The notes below the pieces were generated by a model. It saw only the letters and a program-made list of their open reading frames with translations. It was not told where the DNA came from and ran no database searches. A stretch of 64,000 bases of DNA from Syngnathus acus (taxonomy: Eukaryota; Chordata; Actinopteri; Syngnathiformes; Syngnathidae). Position numbers and translations under genes: made by a program. Within the stretch, counting starts at the first letter, position 1. Every line of letters begins with the position of its first letter. Where the stretch lies: contig NC_051094.1 of the NCBI RefSeq assembly GCF_901709675.1, positions 16,902,501 through 16,966,500 on the forward strand, in the 5' to 3' direction. Of the stretch, positions 54,353 through 64,000 are shown in pieces.

Positions 54353-56506
54353 CTTATTGTCCCTCATTGGCCAGTAACTGTGTAGTTTACTGTCCAGACT
54401 TTTCTTTTTCATGGGCCAGCCCTTCAAGTGTTTCTCACATACAGCTTGTAACACGCCATCTGCTGCCGTTGCTGATTTCAGTTGGCTAAGTGTTTCCTTA
54501 CTCAGCGCATCTGTGGCTTCCAAGGCATACACAACTCTCTCGTCACAAGGGTTCTCATTGAGATTGTCACTGTCATTGCTCGCTGTGGCGCGTGAGAGCG
54601 TGTCCGCGATGTACATGTGTTTGCCTGGTGTATATGTCACATTTAAATCATACCTCTGCAGTTGTAGAAGCATCCCTTGCAGCCGTGCTGGCGCTTTGCT
54701 CAGCGGTTTGCGCATGATGACCTCCAAAGGTTTGTGATCAGACTGCACTGTTACTGTTCTGCCGTAGACATACCGGTGAAATCTTTTAGCAGCAAACACT
54801 ATGGCAAGTAATTCTTTCTCGATTTGCGCATATCTTTTTTCAGTGTCCGTGAGCGCTCTTGATGCATAGCACACCGGGTGGCCATCCTGCAGCAGACAGG
54901 CTCCCAGTCCATCCTTTGAGGAATCTGCTTGCAGAGTCAGCGGCTGCTTGTGATCGTAGTACCTCAGCACAGGCGGTTGTGTGAGGGTAGACTTCAGCGT
55001 CTGTAGTGCTGCGCTGTGGTGTGGGCACCACTGCCATGCTACGTCCTTCTTTAGCAGCTGTCTGAGGGGTGCTGTGAGTGAGGCTTCATTTGGTGTGTAC
55101 TGCGCCAGGAATTTTGTCATTCCCAGCAGGCGTTGGAGACTTTGTTTGTCGTCCGGGGTCGGCATGTCGACAATCGCTTTGATCTTGGCGTCATCAGCTC
55201 TCTGTCCTGCTGCCGTGATGATGTGTCCCATATATTTTACTGTGTTCACCTTGAACTGGATTTTGTCTTTGTTAAATTTTACATTGGCAGACTTTGCTCT
55301 CTCCATTACTTTCTGCAGGATTTCATCATGTTCCTGCTCTGATGATGCTGCTATAATCATGTCGTCTGCTATGACGTACACACCTGGAATGTCGCCGAAG
55401 GTCTCACAGTTCTTCTGTTGAAAGACTTCACTGGCCGACTTAATCCCAAATGGTAGCCTGAGGAAGCGGAAACGTCCCCACAGCGTGTTGAAGGTGCATA
55501 GCTTAGAAGATGGCTCATCTAGCTTGATCTGCCAGTACCCATCCTTCTCATCCAAGATGGAGAAGATGGATTTTCCAGCCAGTCTGCTGCGCACATCTTC
55601 AGGAGTAGGAATGGAGTAATGCTGGCGCTTGACTGCCTCATTCAGGTTGCAAGGATCCAAAGACACCCTCAGCAACCCGTTCTTTTTTTTAGTGGCAACA
55701 AGACTGTTCACCCATTCTGTTGGTTCGTTTACCGGTGTTATCACTTTTCTGTTTTGTAAGTCTTTGATTGCCACCTTCAGCGCATCCATGATGGAGAGGG
55801 GTACATTCCTGCATGCGTGAATCGCAGGAGTGACGCTGGGGTCGACGTGTATGTGATGAACTCCAGGAAATTCCCCCAATCCTGTGAATACATCAGCATA
55901 TCTTTGTAGTAACTCCTCTTTGGTGGCTGGAGGTTGTCGTTGTTGTGGAGCCTTTGCTGTGAGTGACTCCATTCTTTTCACCAGTTGCAGCTCCTCACAA
56001 GCCTCCCCTCCTAGAATTGGCTTGTCTGCTTGGCTACTCACGTGGAAGTCCAGCACAGCCTTGCGTTTAGACGTTCTGCATTCTAAAGATGCAACACCAT
56101 CTACTGTAAGGCGTGCCCCTCCAAAAGCTATTAACACAGTCTTTGTTGGACGCAGCTGACTGGAACCTGGTAGCTGCCGGTATAGCTGCCTGGGCAGCAC
56201 ATTAGCATCAGCACCAGTGTCCAGCTTGAAGTTAATTGCAACACCTCTGATTGTGGCTGTTTCGTGCCATACAGTGTCTTTTGTTTGGTGTGCTGATTTC
56301 TTGGGTTCATTTCCAATCATGCCTATGTATAAACAGTCCATTACTTTTTCTATATTGTTCACAGTCTTCGTTTTACAATGGCTATTTTTCTCAGAGCCTC
56401 CCCTACCTACCTTTGAAAAGTGGTTATTATTTCCACATTTATGACTCACAGCGCCGTAAGCTGGGCATTGACGAGGCTCATGCTTGTTTCCGCATTTACG
56501 GCACAC
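54350..56506 (-). pseudogene. Ty3/gypsy pol fragment (protease-RT-RNase H)
   Basis: The stretch opens with a nucleocapsid-type CRKCG...HEPRQC knuckle. Then come the aspartic protease (FKLDTGADANVLPRQLY), RT (ILDEKDGYWQIKL, FLRLPFGIKSA, VIADDMII with the DD pair) and RNase H (LQADSSKDGLGACLLQ, RALTDTEKRYAQIEKELLAI, VQSDHKPLEVI). Reading ends in a tether region (LSRATASNDS). A stop after PMRDNK coincides with the junction to the LINE/SINE block. The integrase and 3' LTR are missing. The upstream break is the family-A LINE at 56517. The apparent first codon is GTG in mid-protein, not a start. Confidence 0.92.
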
Positions 56507-56516
56507 AGCTATTACC

Positions 56517-59500
56517 TAGACTTAGACTTAGACAGAACTTTATTGTCATTTTGTCAACACTAGGTGTGTACAAAACGAAATGTCGTTGCATACGGCTTTC
56601 AACAATGTAGTGGTATTTTGGGTGGTTAAAAAAGTGACATTCTGTATAAAAATATGAAATAAGATAATTATAAAGTACAAAGTGCAGCAGTGATAAAGTA
56701 TGTAAACAGTGCAGGAGACAAAAGCAGTATTTACAAGTGTGCAGAGGAATACTACGTTTGAATGTTCAACAGTCTGACGACAGCAGGGAAAAAACTATTG
56801 CAGAACCTGGTGGACCTGCAGCGGATGCTGCGAAACCTCTTCCCAGAGGGCAGCAGGGAGAACAGTCCATGGTGGGGGTGTGATGGGTCACTGATAATAT
56901 TACGGGCTCGGGACACGCAGCGCTGGGATGACAAGTCCTGAATGGAGGGAAGAGGAGCCCCGATGATCCTCTCTGCTGTCCTCACCACTCTCCTCAGGTT
57001 CTTCCAATCGGAGGCGCTGCAACCTCCACACCACACCGAGAGACAGCTTGTCAGAATGCTCTCTATGGTGCTTCGGTAGAACGTCCTCATGATGGGTGGG
57101 GGCAGGTGGGCTCTCCTCATCCTCCGCAGGAAGTACAAGCGCTTCTGTGCCCTCTTGACCAGTGTTGTGGTGTTCACAGTCCAGGTGAGGTCGTCTGTGA
57201 TGTGGACTCCCAGGAATTTAGTGCTGCTGACCACCTCCACAGCTGAGCTGTTGATGATCAGTGGAGCGTGGTGAGGCTGGTTCTTCCTGAAGTCGACGAT
57301 GATCTCCTTCGTCTTCTCCACATTCAGGATCAGGCTATTTTCTCTGCACCAGCCCACCAACTGCTCCACCTCCTCTCTGTAGTCCAGGTCGTTGTTGTCC
57401 CTGATGAGGCCCACCACCGTTGTGTCGTCTGCAAACTTCACGATGTGATTGGTGGTGAACCTGGGGGCGCAGTCGTGTGTCATCAGGGTGAACAGCAGGG
57501 GGCTCAGGACGCAGCCCTGAGGGGAGCCTGTGCTGAGGGTGATGACATTTGAGGTGTTCTGTCCGACCCGGACTGACTGAGGTCTGTTGGTGAGGAAGTC
57601 TATCAGCCAGTTCCGAAGGGGGGTGCTGAAGCCCAGGTGTTCCAGTTTTTCCACCAGATGTTGTGGAATGATGGTGTTAAACGCTGAGCTGAAGTCCAGG
57701 AACAGCAACCGCACGTGGGTGTTCCTCTCCTCCAGGTGAGCCAGGCTCAGGTGAAGAACGGAGGAGATGGCATCCTCAGGAAAGCGGTTCTGCCGGTAGG
57801 CAAACTGGAACGGATCGAATGTTGGGGGGAGTCTGGAGACGATGTGATCTTTGAGCAGCCTTTCGAAGCACTTCATCATGATGGGAGTTAGTGCCACAGG
57901 TCTGTAGTCATTCCATGAGGTGATTTGAGGTTTCTTCGGCACCGGAATGATGGAGGCAGCCTTGAAGCACACTGGCACTTTGGCTTGGTCCAGCGAGATG
58001 TTAAAAATGTCTGTGATGACACCAGCCAGCTGGCCTGCACATTCCTTGAACACCCGCCCAGGTATGTTGTCGGGGCCTGGGGCCTTACGTGGGTTGACTC
58101 TTGTCAGAGTCCTCCACACGTCGGCTGAGTCAAGGCAGAGGGCCTCCTCTTCCTGGTGGGGAACGGTTTTAACTGCAGGAGTGCTGTTTAGTGCCTCAAA
58201 ACGCCCAAAGAAGTTATTTAGACCATTTAGGAAGTCAGCATCAACCTCACCCACCGGGGGGGAGGGAAAGTTGTAGTCCGTGATCGCCCGTATGCCTTGC
58301 CACATACTCCTGGTGTTATTGGCGTCGTGGAAAAAATCCTGAATTTTTCGACTGTGGCTACGCTTCGCTAGCCTGATGGCACGGTTCAAGTTGGCTCTCG
58401 CTGTCCTCAGTGCCTCCTTGTCGCCAGACTTGAAGGCTGAGTTCCGTGCTCGTAGCGTATGACGTACATCCTCAGTCATCCAGGGTCGTTGGTTGGCTCG
58501 GGTGATGATGTTCTTAGTGGTGCTGACGTCCTCGGAGCATTTGTTGATGTAGGCTGACACAGTCATGGCGTACTCATCAATGTCGATCTGATTGTCATAT
58601 GTTGCTGCTGATTTGAACATGTCCCAGTCAGAGCACTCAAAGCAGTCCTGGAGTGCCTCCATGGCCCCCTCAGACCACACCCTCACCTGCTTCACTGTGG
58701 GTTTTGCTCTGATCAGCAGGGGCCTGTATGCAGGGATTAGCATAACAGATAGGTGGTCTGAAGAGCCGAGGTGGGGGTGGGGGGCTGCTCTGAATGCATC
58801 CTTTATATTGGTGTAAACCAAGTCCAGAGTGTTCTCTCCCCGAGTTGGAAAATCCACGTGTTGGTAAAAATGAGGGAGAATAGTCTTCATGCTAGCCTGG
58901 TTGAAGTCCCCAGCAATGATGAAAACCCCCTCTGTGTGCGTGGATTGCAGCTCACTGATTGTCCGATAGAGAACACTCATGGCCTCTTTAGTATTAGCGC
59001 TGGGAGGCACATACACAGCCGTGATGCTAACAACAGTAAACTCTCTGGGCAGGTAGAAGGGTCTGCAGTTAACAGTCAAAAGCTCGATGTCCGAAGAGCA
59101 GAAGCTGGCGACAGATCTAGCATTTTTGCACCAGTTGTTGTTGATGTAGACACACAGCCCGCCTCCTCGGGATTTACCGCTTAGCTCGCTGTTTCTGTCG
59201 GCGCGGAATGTAGCGAGCCCCTCCAGGCTAACGGCGTTGTCCGGCATTGATGAGTTCAGCCATGTCTCCGTCAGGATGAGAGCGCAGCAGTTTCTAACTT
59301 ACCTCTTTGAAGAGAGTTCCAGTTTTAGATGGTCCATTTTATTATCCAGTGAGCGGACGTTGGAGAGGAAGATGGATGGAAGCGGCGGTTTGTAGGGGTT
59401 AGCTTTAAGCTTAGCCGTTAGCCCACCTCGACAGCCGCGCTTTCGCCGCCGGTCACACCGCCTACGCTTACTCCTCCGGCGTGTGCTGCCCGGCGAGCCC

Positions 59501-59757
59501 GCTGCGTCGTGAGCTTCTGGGGCTAGCGCCCTAAGCACTCCGAGGCTACGCAAACAGACTAGGGTAGTTGTGGCTACGAGTCCGAAAACACTTGATGACC
59601 GTACCTCCAGCAGGCGCTGGCGATCATACACTAATCTACTGGGTGGATAAACTAAACTTTGTGTTGTTCGTAGTGTCCTAGGCGACATATTTTGTGAAAA
59701 TACTCGTCGTTTGTTGAGACCCGTAGCGGCCGCGGCCAACTGGGGCGCCACCATCTT
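56517..59757 (-). mobile_element. Family-A L2-like LINE, full length, in the gypsy element
   Basis: The copy runs from ATGGTGGCGCCCCAG (ATG at 59754) to the GACTTA tail at 56517. It splits the gypsy element between gag and the nucleocapsid knuckle. No clear target duplication is seen: the flanks are TAGCTATTACC on the pol side and TGTCCTGCG on the gag side. About 3.24 kb, equal to copy 1 without its insertions. Confidence 0.93.
56752..59754 (-). pseudogene. Family-A LINE ORF with one premature stop
   Basis: The reading frame starts MVAPQLAAAATGLNKRR and passes VYDRQRLLEV, a hydrophobic part (VFGLVATTTLVCL), a basic cluster ending KRGCRGG, and SNVRSLDNKMDHLKLELSSKR. A TAA stands at about 59299-59301 where copy 1 has Glu. 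A second frame change or open continuation follows near 59250. The rest (831 codons, 59247-56752) is open: [62 protein letters not shown], ending LLNIQT. So endonuclease and RT are almost intact apart from the N-terminal defect. Confidence 0.9.
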
Positions 59758-59759
59758 GG

Positions 59760-60400
59760 ATGTCCTGCGTCCTGTAGTTTGGTTTGTTCTTGTCCCAGCT
59801 GCGTGTTTGCACTCTTGCTCTATTTAATGCATCCACTGAGGCATCATGGACAACAGGTGACGCTAGCATCGCTTGTATTTGTGACTTGGCGAGGTCTGCT
59901 GATCTACATGTTTCCATTGCTCTGCGTAAAGTAAGTGCATTATCACGTAACAGTCTCTCTTTCAGATGTGTATCACTTATGCTGAACACCAATTTATCCC
60001 TTATCATGTCATCTTCATGTCTTCCAAACTCACAGTCTTTGCTCTTTTGACGTAGTTCTGTGATGAATCTGTCCACCGATATTCCTGATGACATTGTGTG
60101 TGACCAAAACTGATGGCGTTCAAAAACAACGTTCTTTTGTGGACTGCAGTAGCCTCTGAATGCTTCCAAAACTTCCTCCATCGTTGCTTCCTCCCCTTCT
60201 GGGGTAATGGCAAGCGTATTATACACTTCCAGCGCCTCCTCGCCGACAGTGTGGAGCAGGATGGCGATTTTAACCTCCTCATTTTTATCCACCGCGCCAG
60301 AAGCAACCATATAGAGCTGGAAATGCTGCTCCCACCTGCGCCAGTTTTCAGCAAGGTTCCCCGTGAGTATCAGCGGAGACGGTGGCTTGAACTGCTCCAT
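59760..60400 (-). pseudogene. Ty3/gypsy gag, cut by the LINE
   Basis: An ATG at 60400 starts MEQFKPPSPLILTGNLAENW. The RRWEQHFQLYMVASG, LLHTVGEEALEVYNTL and DRFITELRQKSKDCEFGRHE blocks are typical of gypsy gag capsid. About 213 codons remain before the LINE. The remaining nucleocapsid and pol continue at 56506 on the same strand, so gag and pol were one element. No stop occurs within the part that is left. Confidence 0.88.
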
Positions 60401-60486
60401 GTCGGCTGTGTTAGCTCCCGTTAGCTTGCCGCTAATCTTCGGTCAACACGTGTTGAATACTGTCCTCGACTTACTCCGTAACTCCG

Positions 60487-60499
60487 TCTTCTGACACCA
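60487..60499 (-). promoter_or_regulatory. Gypsy primer-binding site
   Basis: On the minus strand TGGTGTCAGAAG directly follows ...CCACAACA, which would be the end of the 5' LTR. A TGG start is usual for a tRNA-primed PBS. The tRNA is not assigned. Confidence 0.6.
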
Positions 60500-60500
60500 T

Positions 60501-61668
60501 GTTGTGGCTTTATGCTCTGATACACTGTTGCAGTGTTGTCACTTACAGTGGGTTGCTTATTGATTGTTCTAACAATAACACACGGAGGCAAGGATGCAGT
60601 ACGAGCCGATCTTTACTGGGTGCTCCGTCACGACTCAACACAGACCTCCAATACAGACAGACAGATTTGCGTATGAATATCGATTAACAATAATGTGAAT
60701 ACTGTAGAGCAGTGGTCCCCAACCTTTTTTGCGCCACGGACCGGTTACGTGTCAGAAATATTTTCGCGCACCGGCCTTTATATAAATAAATACATTTATA
60801 ATAAATGTATAAATACGATGAAATAAAATGATACGACTGGCATAAAAACAAATATAAACCACATAAAAATAAAACTCACCATTACGTTGAATTAGTGGGA
60901 GCACTGAGCTTGTTTCTCAGAAACGAGCCGGTCCCATCGAGGCCTTCTTGTTCACGTTTCTGTTCTTTAAAATAATTCAAAATGTTTGTCTTTTAATGCG
61001 GGATGCTTGGTCTCCATGTGCCAAAGTAGTTTTGAAGGCTTCATTGCCTCGTTAGCTAGCCTGTCGCCACATATTGTGCGTACTGGGCTTGGCGCGTCAA
61101 AGACACCTGTGGCGATAAATCCATATTTTAAGTAGGACTCCTGAAATTTTCTTTTAAATGCAGCTTTCCTTTTCTTAGAAGTCGTAGCCTCTTCTTCTTC
61201 CGTCTCCTTAGTGGGCTTTTTTCCCTTTCCGAAGAAGCTTTCCAAACATCTCTGTTTCTTGCTCATTTTTGCTAGCTTCGCGGGCTCTACTGGGGTGACA
61301 TGTCACGTGACCGGGACGAACGTCTTGACCGAATTAACCTGTCAAGAGACACACATGCACCGACGGATGTAATTAGGAAATAATCGCCAGATTTTTTGAT
61401 ATTTTTCAAAATAAATTCTTACTAATTTTTGCTAACTTTGCGGGCTCGACTGGGGAAACATGTCACGTGACCGGGACGAGCGTCTTTACCTGAATTAATT
61501 GATCGTCGATAAAAAAAAAAAAAAATTCTGTGCGGCTTGGCGGCCCGGTACCAAGTGACCCACGGACCGGTACCGGTCCGCGGCCCGGTGGTTGGGGACC
61601 GCAGCTGTAGAGTACATGGTTAAACAGTAGAATAAAGTACAACCAAACTCACTGTCTTGCTCCCGTGA
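60501..61668 (-). repeat. Gypsy 5' LTR remnant, split by a hAT
   Basis: Sequence upstream of the PBS on the minus strand, at 60501-60709 and 61613-61668 around the hAT, is the likely LTR. The outer end is not defined because no second LTR survives for comparison. Confidence 0.45.
60710..61604 (-). mobile_element. hAT element with truncated BED transposase
   Basis: The ends CAGTGGTCCCCAACC and GGTTGGGGACCGCAG are inverted, and the flanking 8-bp duplication CTGTAGAG is perfect (60702-60709 and 61605-61612). On the minus strand an ORF at 61266-60967 encodes MSKKQRCLESFFGKGKK, KRKFQESYLKYGFIATG and a BED-type finger (TICGDRLANEAM, then LLWHMETKHPAL), as in SCAND3/ZBED5-type transposases. The ORF ends after 99 residues; the catalytic region is deleted. 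A near-repeat TGCTAGCTTCGCGGGCTC / TGCTAACTTTGCGGGCTC occurs at 61270 and 61430. Confidence 0.93.
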
Positions 61669-61681
61669 CGTTTTTTTTGTT

Positions 61682-61803
61682 TACCGTAAATCATGCGCAC
61701 TATAATGCGGTGCGCCCTATGTGTGGATTAAATACAAAATAGACCCCGCAATTGAGTTTGCGCCTTTTAACCCAAAGCGCCTTATGGTGCGGAAAATACG
61801 GTA
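61682..61803. mobile_element. 122-bp MITE with TACCGT ends
   Basis: TACCGTAAATCATGCGCAC at the left and GCGGAAAATACGGTA at the right are inverted with mismatches; GCGCCTTA-type subterminal sequence is present. The termini resemble those of 41672-42833 and 46224-49012. Confidence 0.6.
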
Positions 61804-62210
61804 CACATTAGTGGTGTGAAACCAAAATGGAATGATGCTATTGTGCCACAGAGATTATATACAGATTGACTTGTAGTTGTGGGTGAGAATATACTTATTA
61901 TACTTCAGACGTTGCCTGACAAGGATCTCAGTCAGTGTAGTATGAATCGCTGTTAGAGCTGCGTAATATCTGACTGCAAAGCAACACAAAATGGCACATT
62001 TTGGGTATTATTTGAACCACATAAAAATACATTTGGCACACTATTGAAATTGCATTAGCATCAGGAGTTACAAACAAGTTTATAATATTGGTTAAAAAAA
62101 AGGACTTCTATTCGCTGGTTGTATCAGAGGAGACATTTCCATTTGCTTCTTCTCCAGCTCCTTCAAAAACTCCTTTACAGCCAGTGATTGATTCAACTAA
62201 AGGAGAAGAT
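61804..62210. other. Unassigned stretch
   Basis: No gene or repeat end recognised. Confidence 0.4.
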
Positions 62211-62216
62211 AAGAAG

Positions 62217-62276
62217 AAAAAAGAAATAGGACTTTGTGTCACGTAGGCACGTGACACAAAGTCCTATTTCTTTTTT
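62217..62276. repeat. 28-bp perfect inverted repeat, 4-nt spacer
   Basis: The left arm 62217-62244 (AAAAAAGAAATAGGACTTTG + TGTCACGT) and the right arm 62249-62276 are exact reverse complements around AGGC. The right arm is the beginning of the LTR that follows. Confidence 0.93.
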
Positions 62277-62798
62277 GCGACACCTGCCGCTAGGCCACGC
62301 CCCTCCAGTCAGCATGATCGCTGTCACCTGCCACTGGCTTGTTGAGCGGACTATATCAGCGCAGCCAGCGCAACTCCAGATTGTTAGTCCCTCCCGTGAT
62401 GGAGTTCGTAAGCTCACTGCGTTTGTCCCATCTGTTGGCGACCTGCTTTGCCTGTTTACCCGTCTTGTCTTGCCAGCTGCCTGTCCTGACCATTCGCCTG
62501 TTCTCGACCACGTCCTGCTCGCCACCCGCCCTGACTCCACGCTCGACCTCGACTACGATCTCCGCAAGCACACATCCTCACTACGTGCTTTGCCCGCCGC
62601 GCTCTCCACCGGCACAGCTCCTTGGCTCAGTGACGCTCCGTGCCACGCCCCCCTTGTCGCCGCCGCTTTTCACAATCATCTGCCGCGCTGTGGCACAAGT
62701 TTCACCGAGCTACGAGCCTACGCCTCCACTTCCCATTTCCCCTTATTCAATAAAGTCTGTGTCACTCTGCACTTGGCTGTACTGCCCGATCCCTTACA
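62251..62798 (+). repeat. 5' LTR of a sushi-type element
   Basis: The LTR has TATA at 62352-62356, a putative transcript start about 30 bp further on and AATAAA at 62749-62754. It ends ...CCCTTACA at 62798. The left edge is inferred from a TG start within the palindrome at about 62252. The partner LTR lies outside the window. Confidence 0.7.
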
Positions 62799-62802
62799 GT
62801 AC

Positions 62803-62810
62803 GGACTGAC
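62803..62810 (+). promoter_or_regulatory. Possible self-primed PBS
   Basis: GGACTGAC, five bases after the LTR end, can pair (with one G-U) with GTTAGTCC at 62383-62390, which lies 31 nt after the TATA box at the expected 5' end of the RNA. This parallels the perfect 11-nt case in the 15.8-kb element. Confidence 0.5.
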
Positions 62811-62817
62811 CATCATA

Positions 62818-64000
62818 ATGCAGCCAGCAAGTGACCAGACGCCATTGTCCCGACTAGAGCGGACCGAGACTGCAGTCAGCAGTCTATCGGCGGATATCCG
62901 TACCCTGATCGAGGAGGGGCGACAACAGCAGCACCAGCAACAGCAGCAACAGCTTGAGCAACAGCGACAGGAGATGCCCCAAGTCCTCGGCACCCTCCGT
63001 GCTCTGTCAGTGAGCAATCCACCCGGCCATGCTCCTCCGCCTGCCGCTGCACCCACCACCACACACACACCCCACCCCGTCACCAAGGCCAGAAGGCTTG
63101 TGGACAAGTTCGACTGAGATTCCAAGCAAGTCAAGGCTTTTGTGACAAACCGCCGCATTATGTTCTCTCTCCAACCGGTCACGTTCGCCAACGAACCAAC
63201 CATGGTGGGGTTCGCCTTGACTCACCTCACGGGCGAGGCGATGGGGAACGGCCGAATATGAGAGACGGGCTCCGGCCTGTGCCTCATTTGACGCCTTCGC
63301 GAATGAGCTTTTACGCCTACTCGATTTGGGCTCCACCGCCGAGGACGCCGCCAAGGAGCTGACGACGCTTCAACGAGGGAACCGATCAGTAGCGGAGTAC
63401 ACACTGAGATTTCAGACACTGGCCGGCAGTAACCAGTGGAACACCCTGGCGCTTGTGAGCGCCTTTCTCCAAGGGCTTGCTGAGTACATCAAGGACGCAA
63501 AGTTGTCCTATGAGTGTCCGCGGACCCTGGAGGATGCTATGGATTTGGCGGCCCGAGTGGACCGACGAATTCGAACCCGGCGGCGCGAACATGAGCGAAG
63601 ATCGCTGCGGGACCCGTGCCCTCCACCTGTCCGAGATTCTCCACCCGAACCCATGGAGCTGGGGCAAGCCCACCTTCCCGCGGTTGAGCGCATTCGTCGC
63701 CTCACACAGGGCTTGTGCCTGTACTGCGGAGAGGGAGGACATCGGGCTGCAAATAGTCTGTTAAAAGGCCAGAGCTCACGCGGCGTTGGGGGATCTGCGT
63801 GGGCTCGACCAGCGCCAGTTCCTCCCATCCCAGCGCATTCACGCTGCAGGCTCGAGTCCTCCTGGAAGCGGGCGACCAAGTCATGGCAGCCTTGGTGGAC
63901 TCCGGGGCAGAGGGAAATCTCATGGACATCAGCCTGGCCCGGCAGTGGGGCATCAAGTGCTTGCCTCTGCGCACCACCATCCCAGCCCGCGCCATTGATG
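62818..64000 (+). pseudogene. Sushi-type gag and start of protease, runs off the window
   Basis: An ATG at 62818 starts MQPASDQTPLSRLERTETAV, followed by a Gln-rich coiled region. A TGA interrupts it near 63115 (KFD*DSKQVKAF) and one base is lost near 63246. The capsid part then reads openly: ASFDAFANELLRLLDLG, NRSVAEYTLRFQTLAG, FLQGLAEYIKDAKLSYECP and DLAARVDRR. A nucleocapsid knuckle (CLYCGEGGHRAANS) has lost its last Cys. Protease starts in another frame with ALVDSGAEGNLMDISLARQW before the window ends. Pol is presumably downstream. Confidence 0.88.

Overview
The window looks like nuclear DNA of a teleost fish, probably a percomorph. It carries typical fish retroelements (a Rex3/RTE LINE, several L2-like LINE families, sushi-type LTR elements, a Penelope-like fragment, tRNA-derived SINEs), many hAT elements, a Tc1 and long CA/TG microsatellites. 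No species can be assigned. There is no bacterial or viral gene order, no tRNA or rRNA gene and no CRISPR.

Only one host gene is supported: an intact single-coding-exon gcnt4-like core-2 beta-1,6-N-acetylglucosaminyltransferase on the minus strand at 28392-29678, preceded by a good splice acceptor. Its 5' non-coding exon is not certain; two donor-like sites lie at about 31.7 and 32.5 kb. Nearly everything else is mobile DNA, often nested.

Layout. 0.3-2.6 kb: a dispersed repeat split by a hAT element. 3.5-6.3 kb: hAT, LINE and Rex3 scraps. 6.6-10.1 kb: a family-B L2-like LINE holding a hAT. 10.1-18.0 kb: a family-A L2-like LINE (minus) split by a family-C LINE (plus, flanked by a 71-bp duplication) and by a complete non-autonomous LTR element (plus). 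18.7-19.3 kb: a Penelope-like GIY-YIG fragment with a hammerhead-like motif. 19.8-22.3 kb: a hAT with an ISL2EU/THAP element inside. 22.8-25.9 kb: LINE tails, a retroviral-type integrase fragment and a hAT end. 28-33 kb: the gcnt4 region and a composite LINE derivative. 32.9-36.1 kb: a full-length family-C LINE with an intact 981-residue ORF. 36.3-40.1 kb: the second copy of the dispersed repeat, with a family-B LINE inside. 41.7-49.0 kb: TACCGT-ended transposons and a near-complete Tc1. 50-53.4 kb: a nearly full-length Rex3. 53.4-54.4 kb: a SINE joined to a LINE 5' end. 54.4-61.7 kb: a Ty3/gypsy element broken by a family-A LINE and a hAT. 62.2-64 kb: the 5' half of a sushi-type element running off the window.

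The family letters A-E are working labels for this window, based on 3' tail repeats and protein similarity: A, tail GACTTA; B, tail GACTTT; C, tail ATTCT; D, tail CTTGAAT; E, tail ATCA. The strongest leads are the self-priming signature (11-nt LTR/PBS complementarity) in a gag/pol-less, tandem-repeat-filled LTR element; the 71-bp target duplication around a LINE; a 57-bp inverted copy of nearby DNA at a LINE 5' junction; a hammerhead-like motif; and a shared hydrophobic-YxRxxLL-basic leader upstream of the endonuclease in several LINE families.
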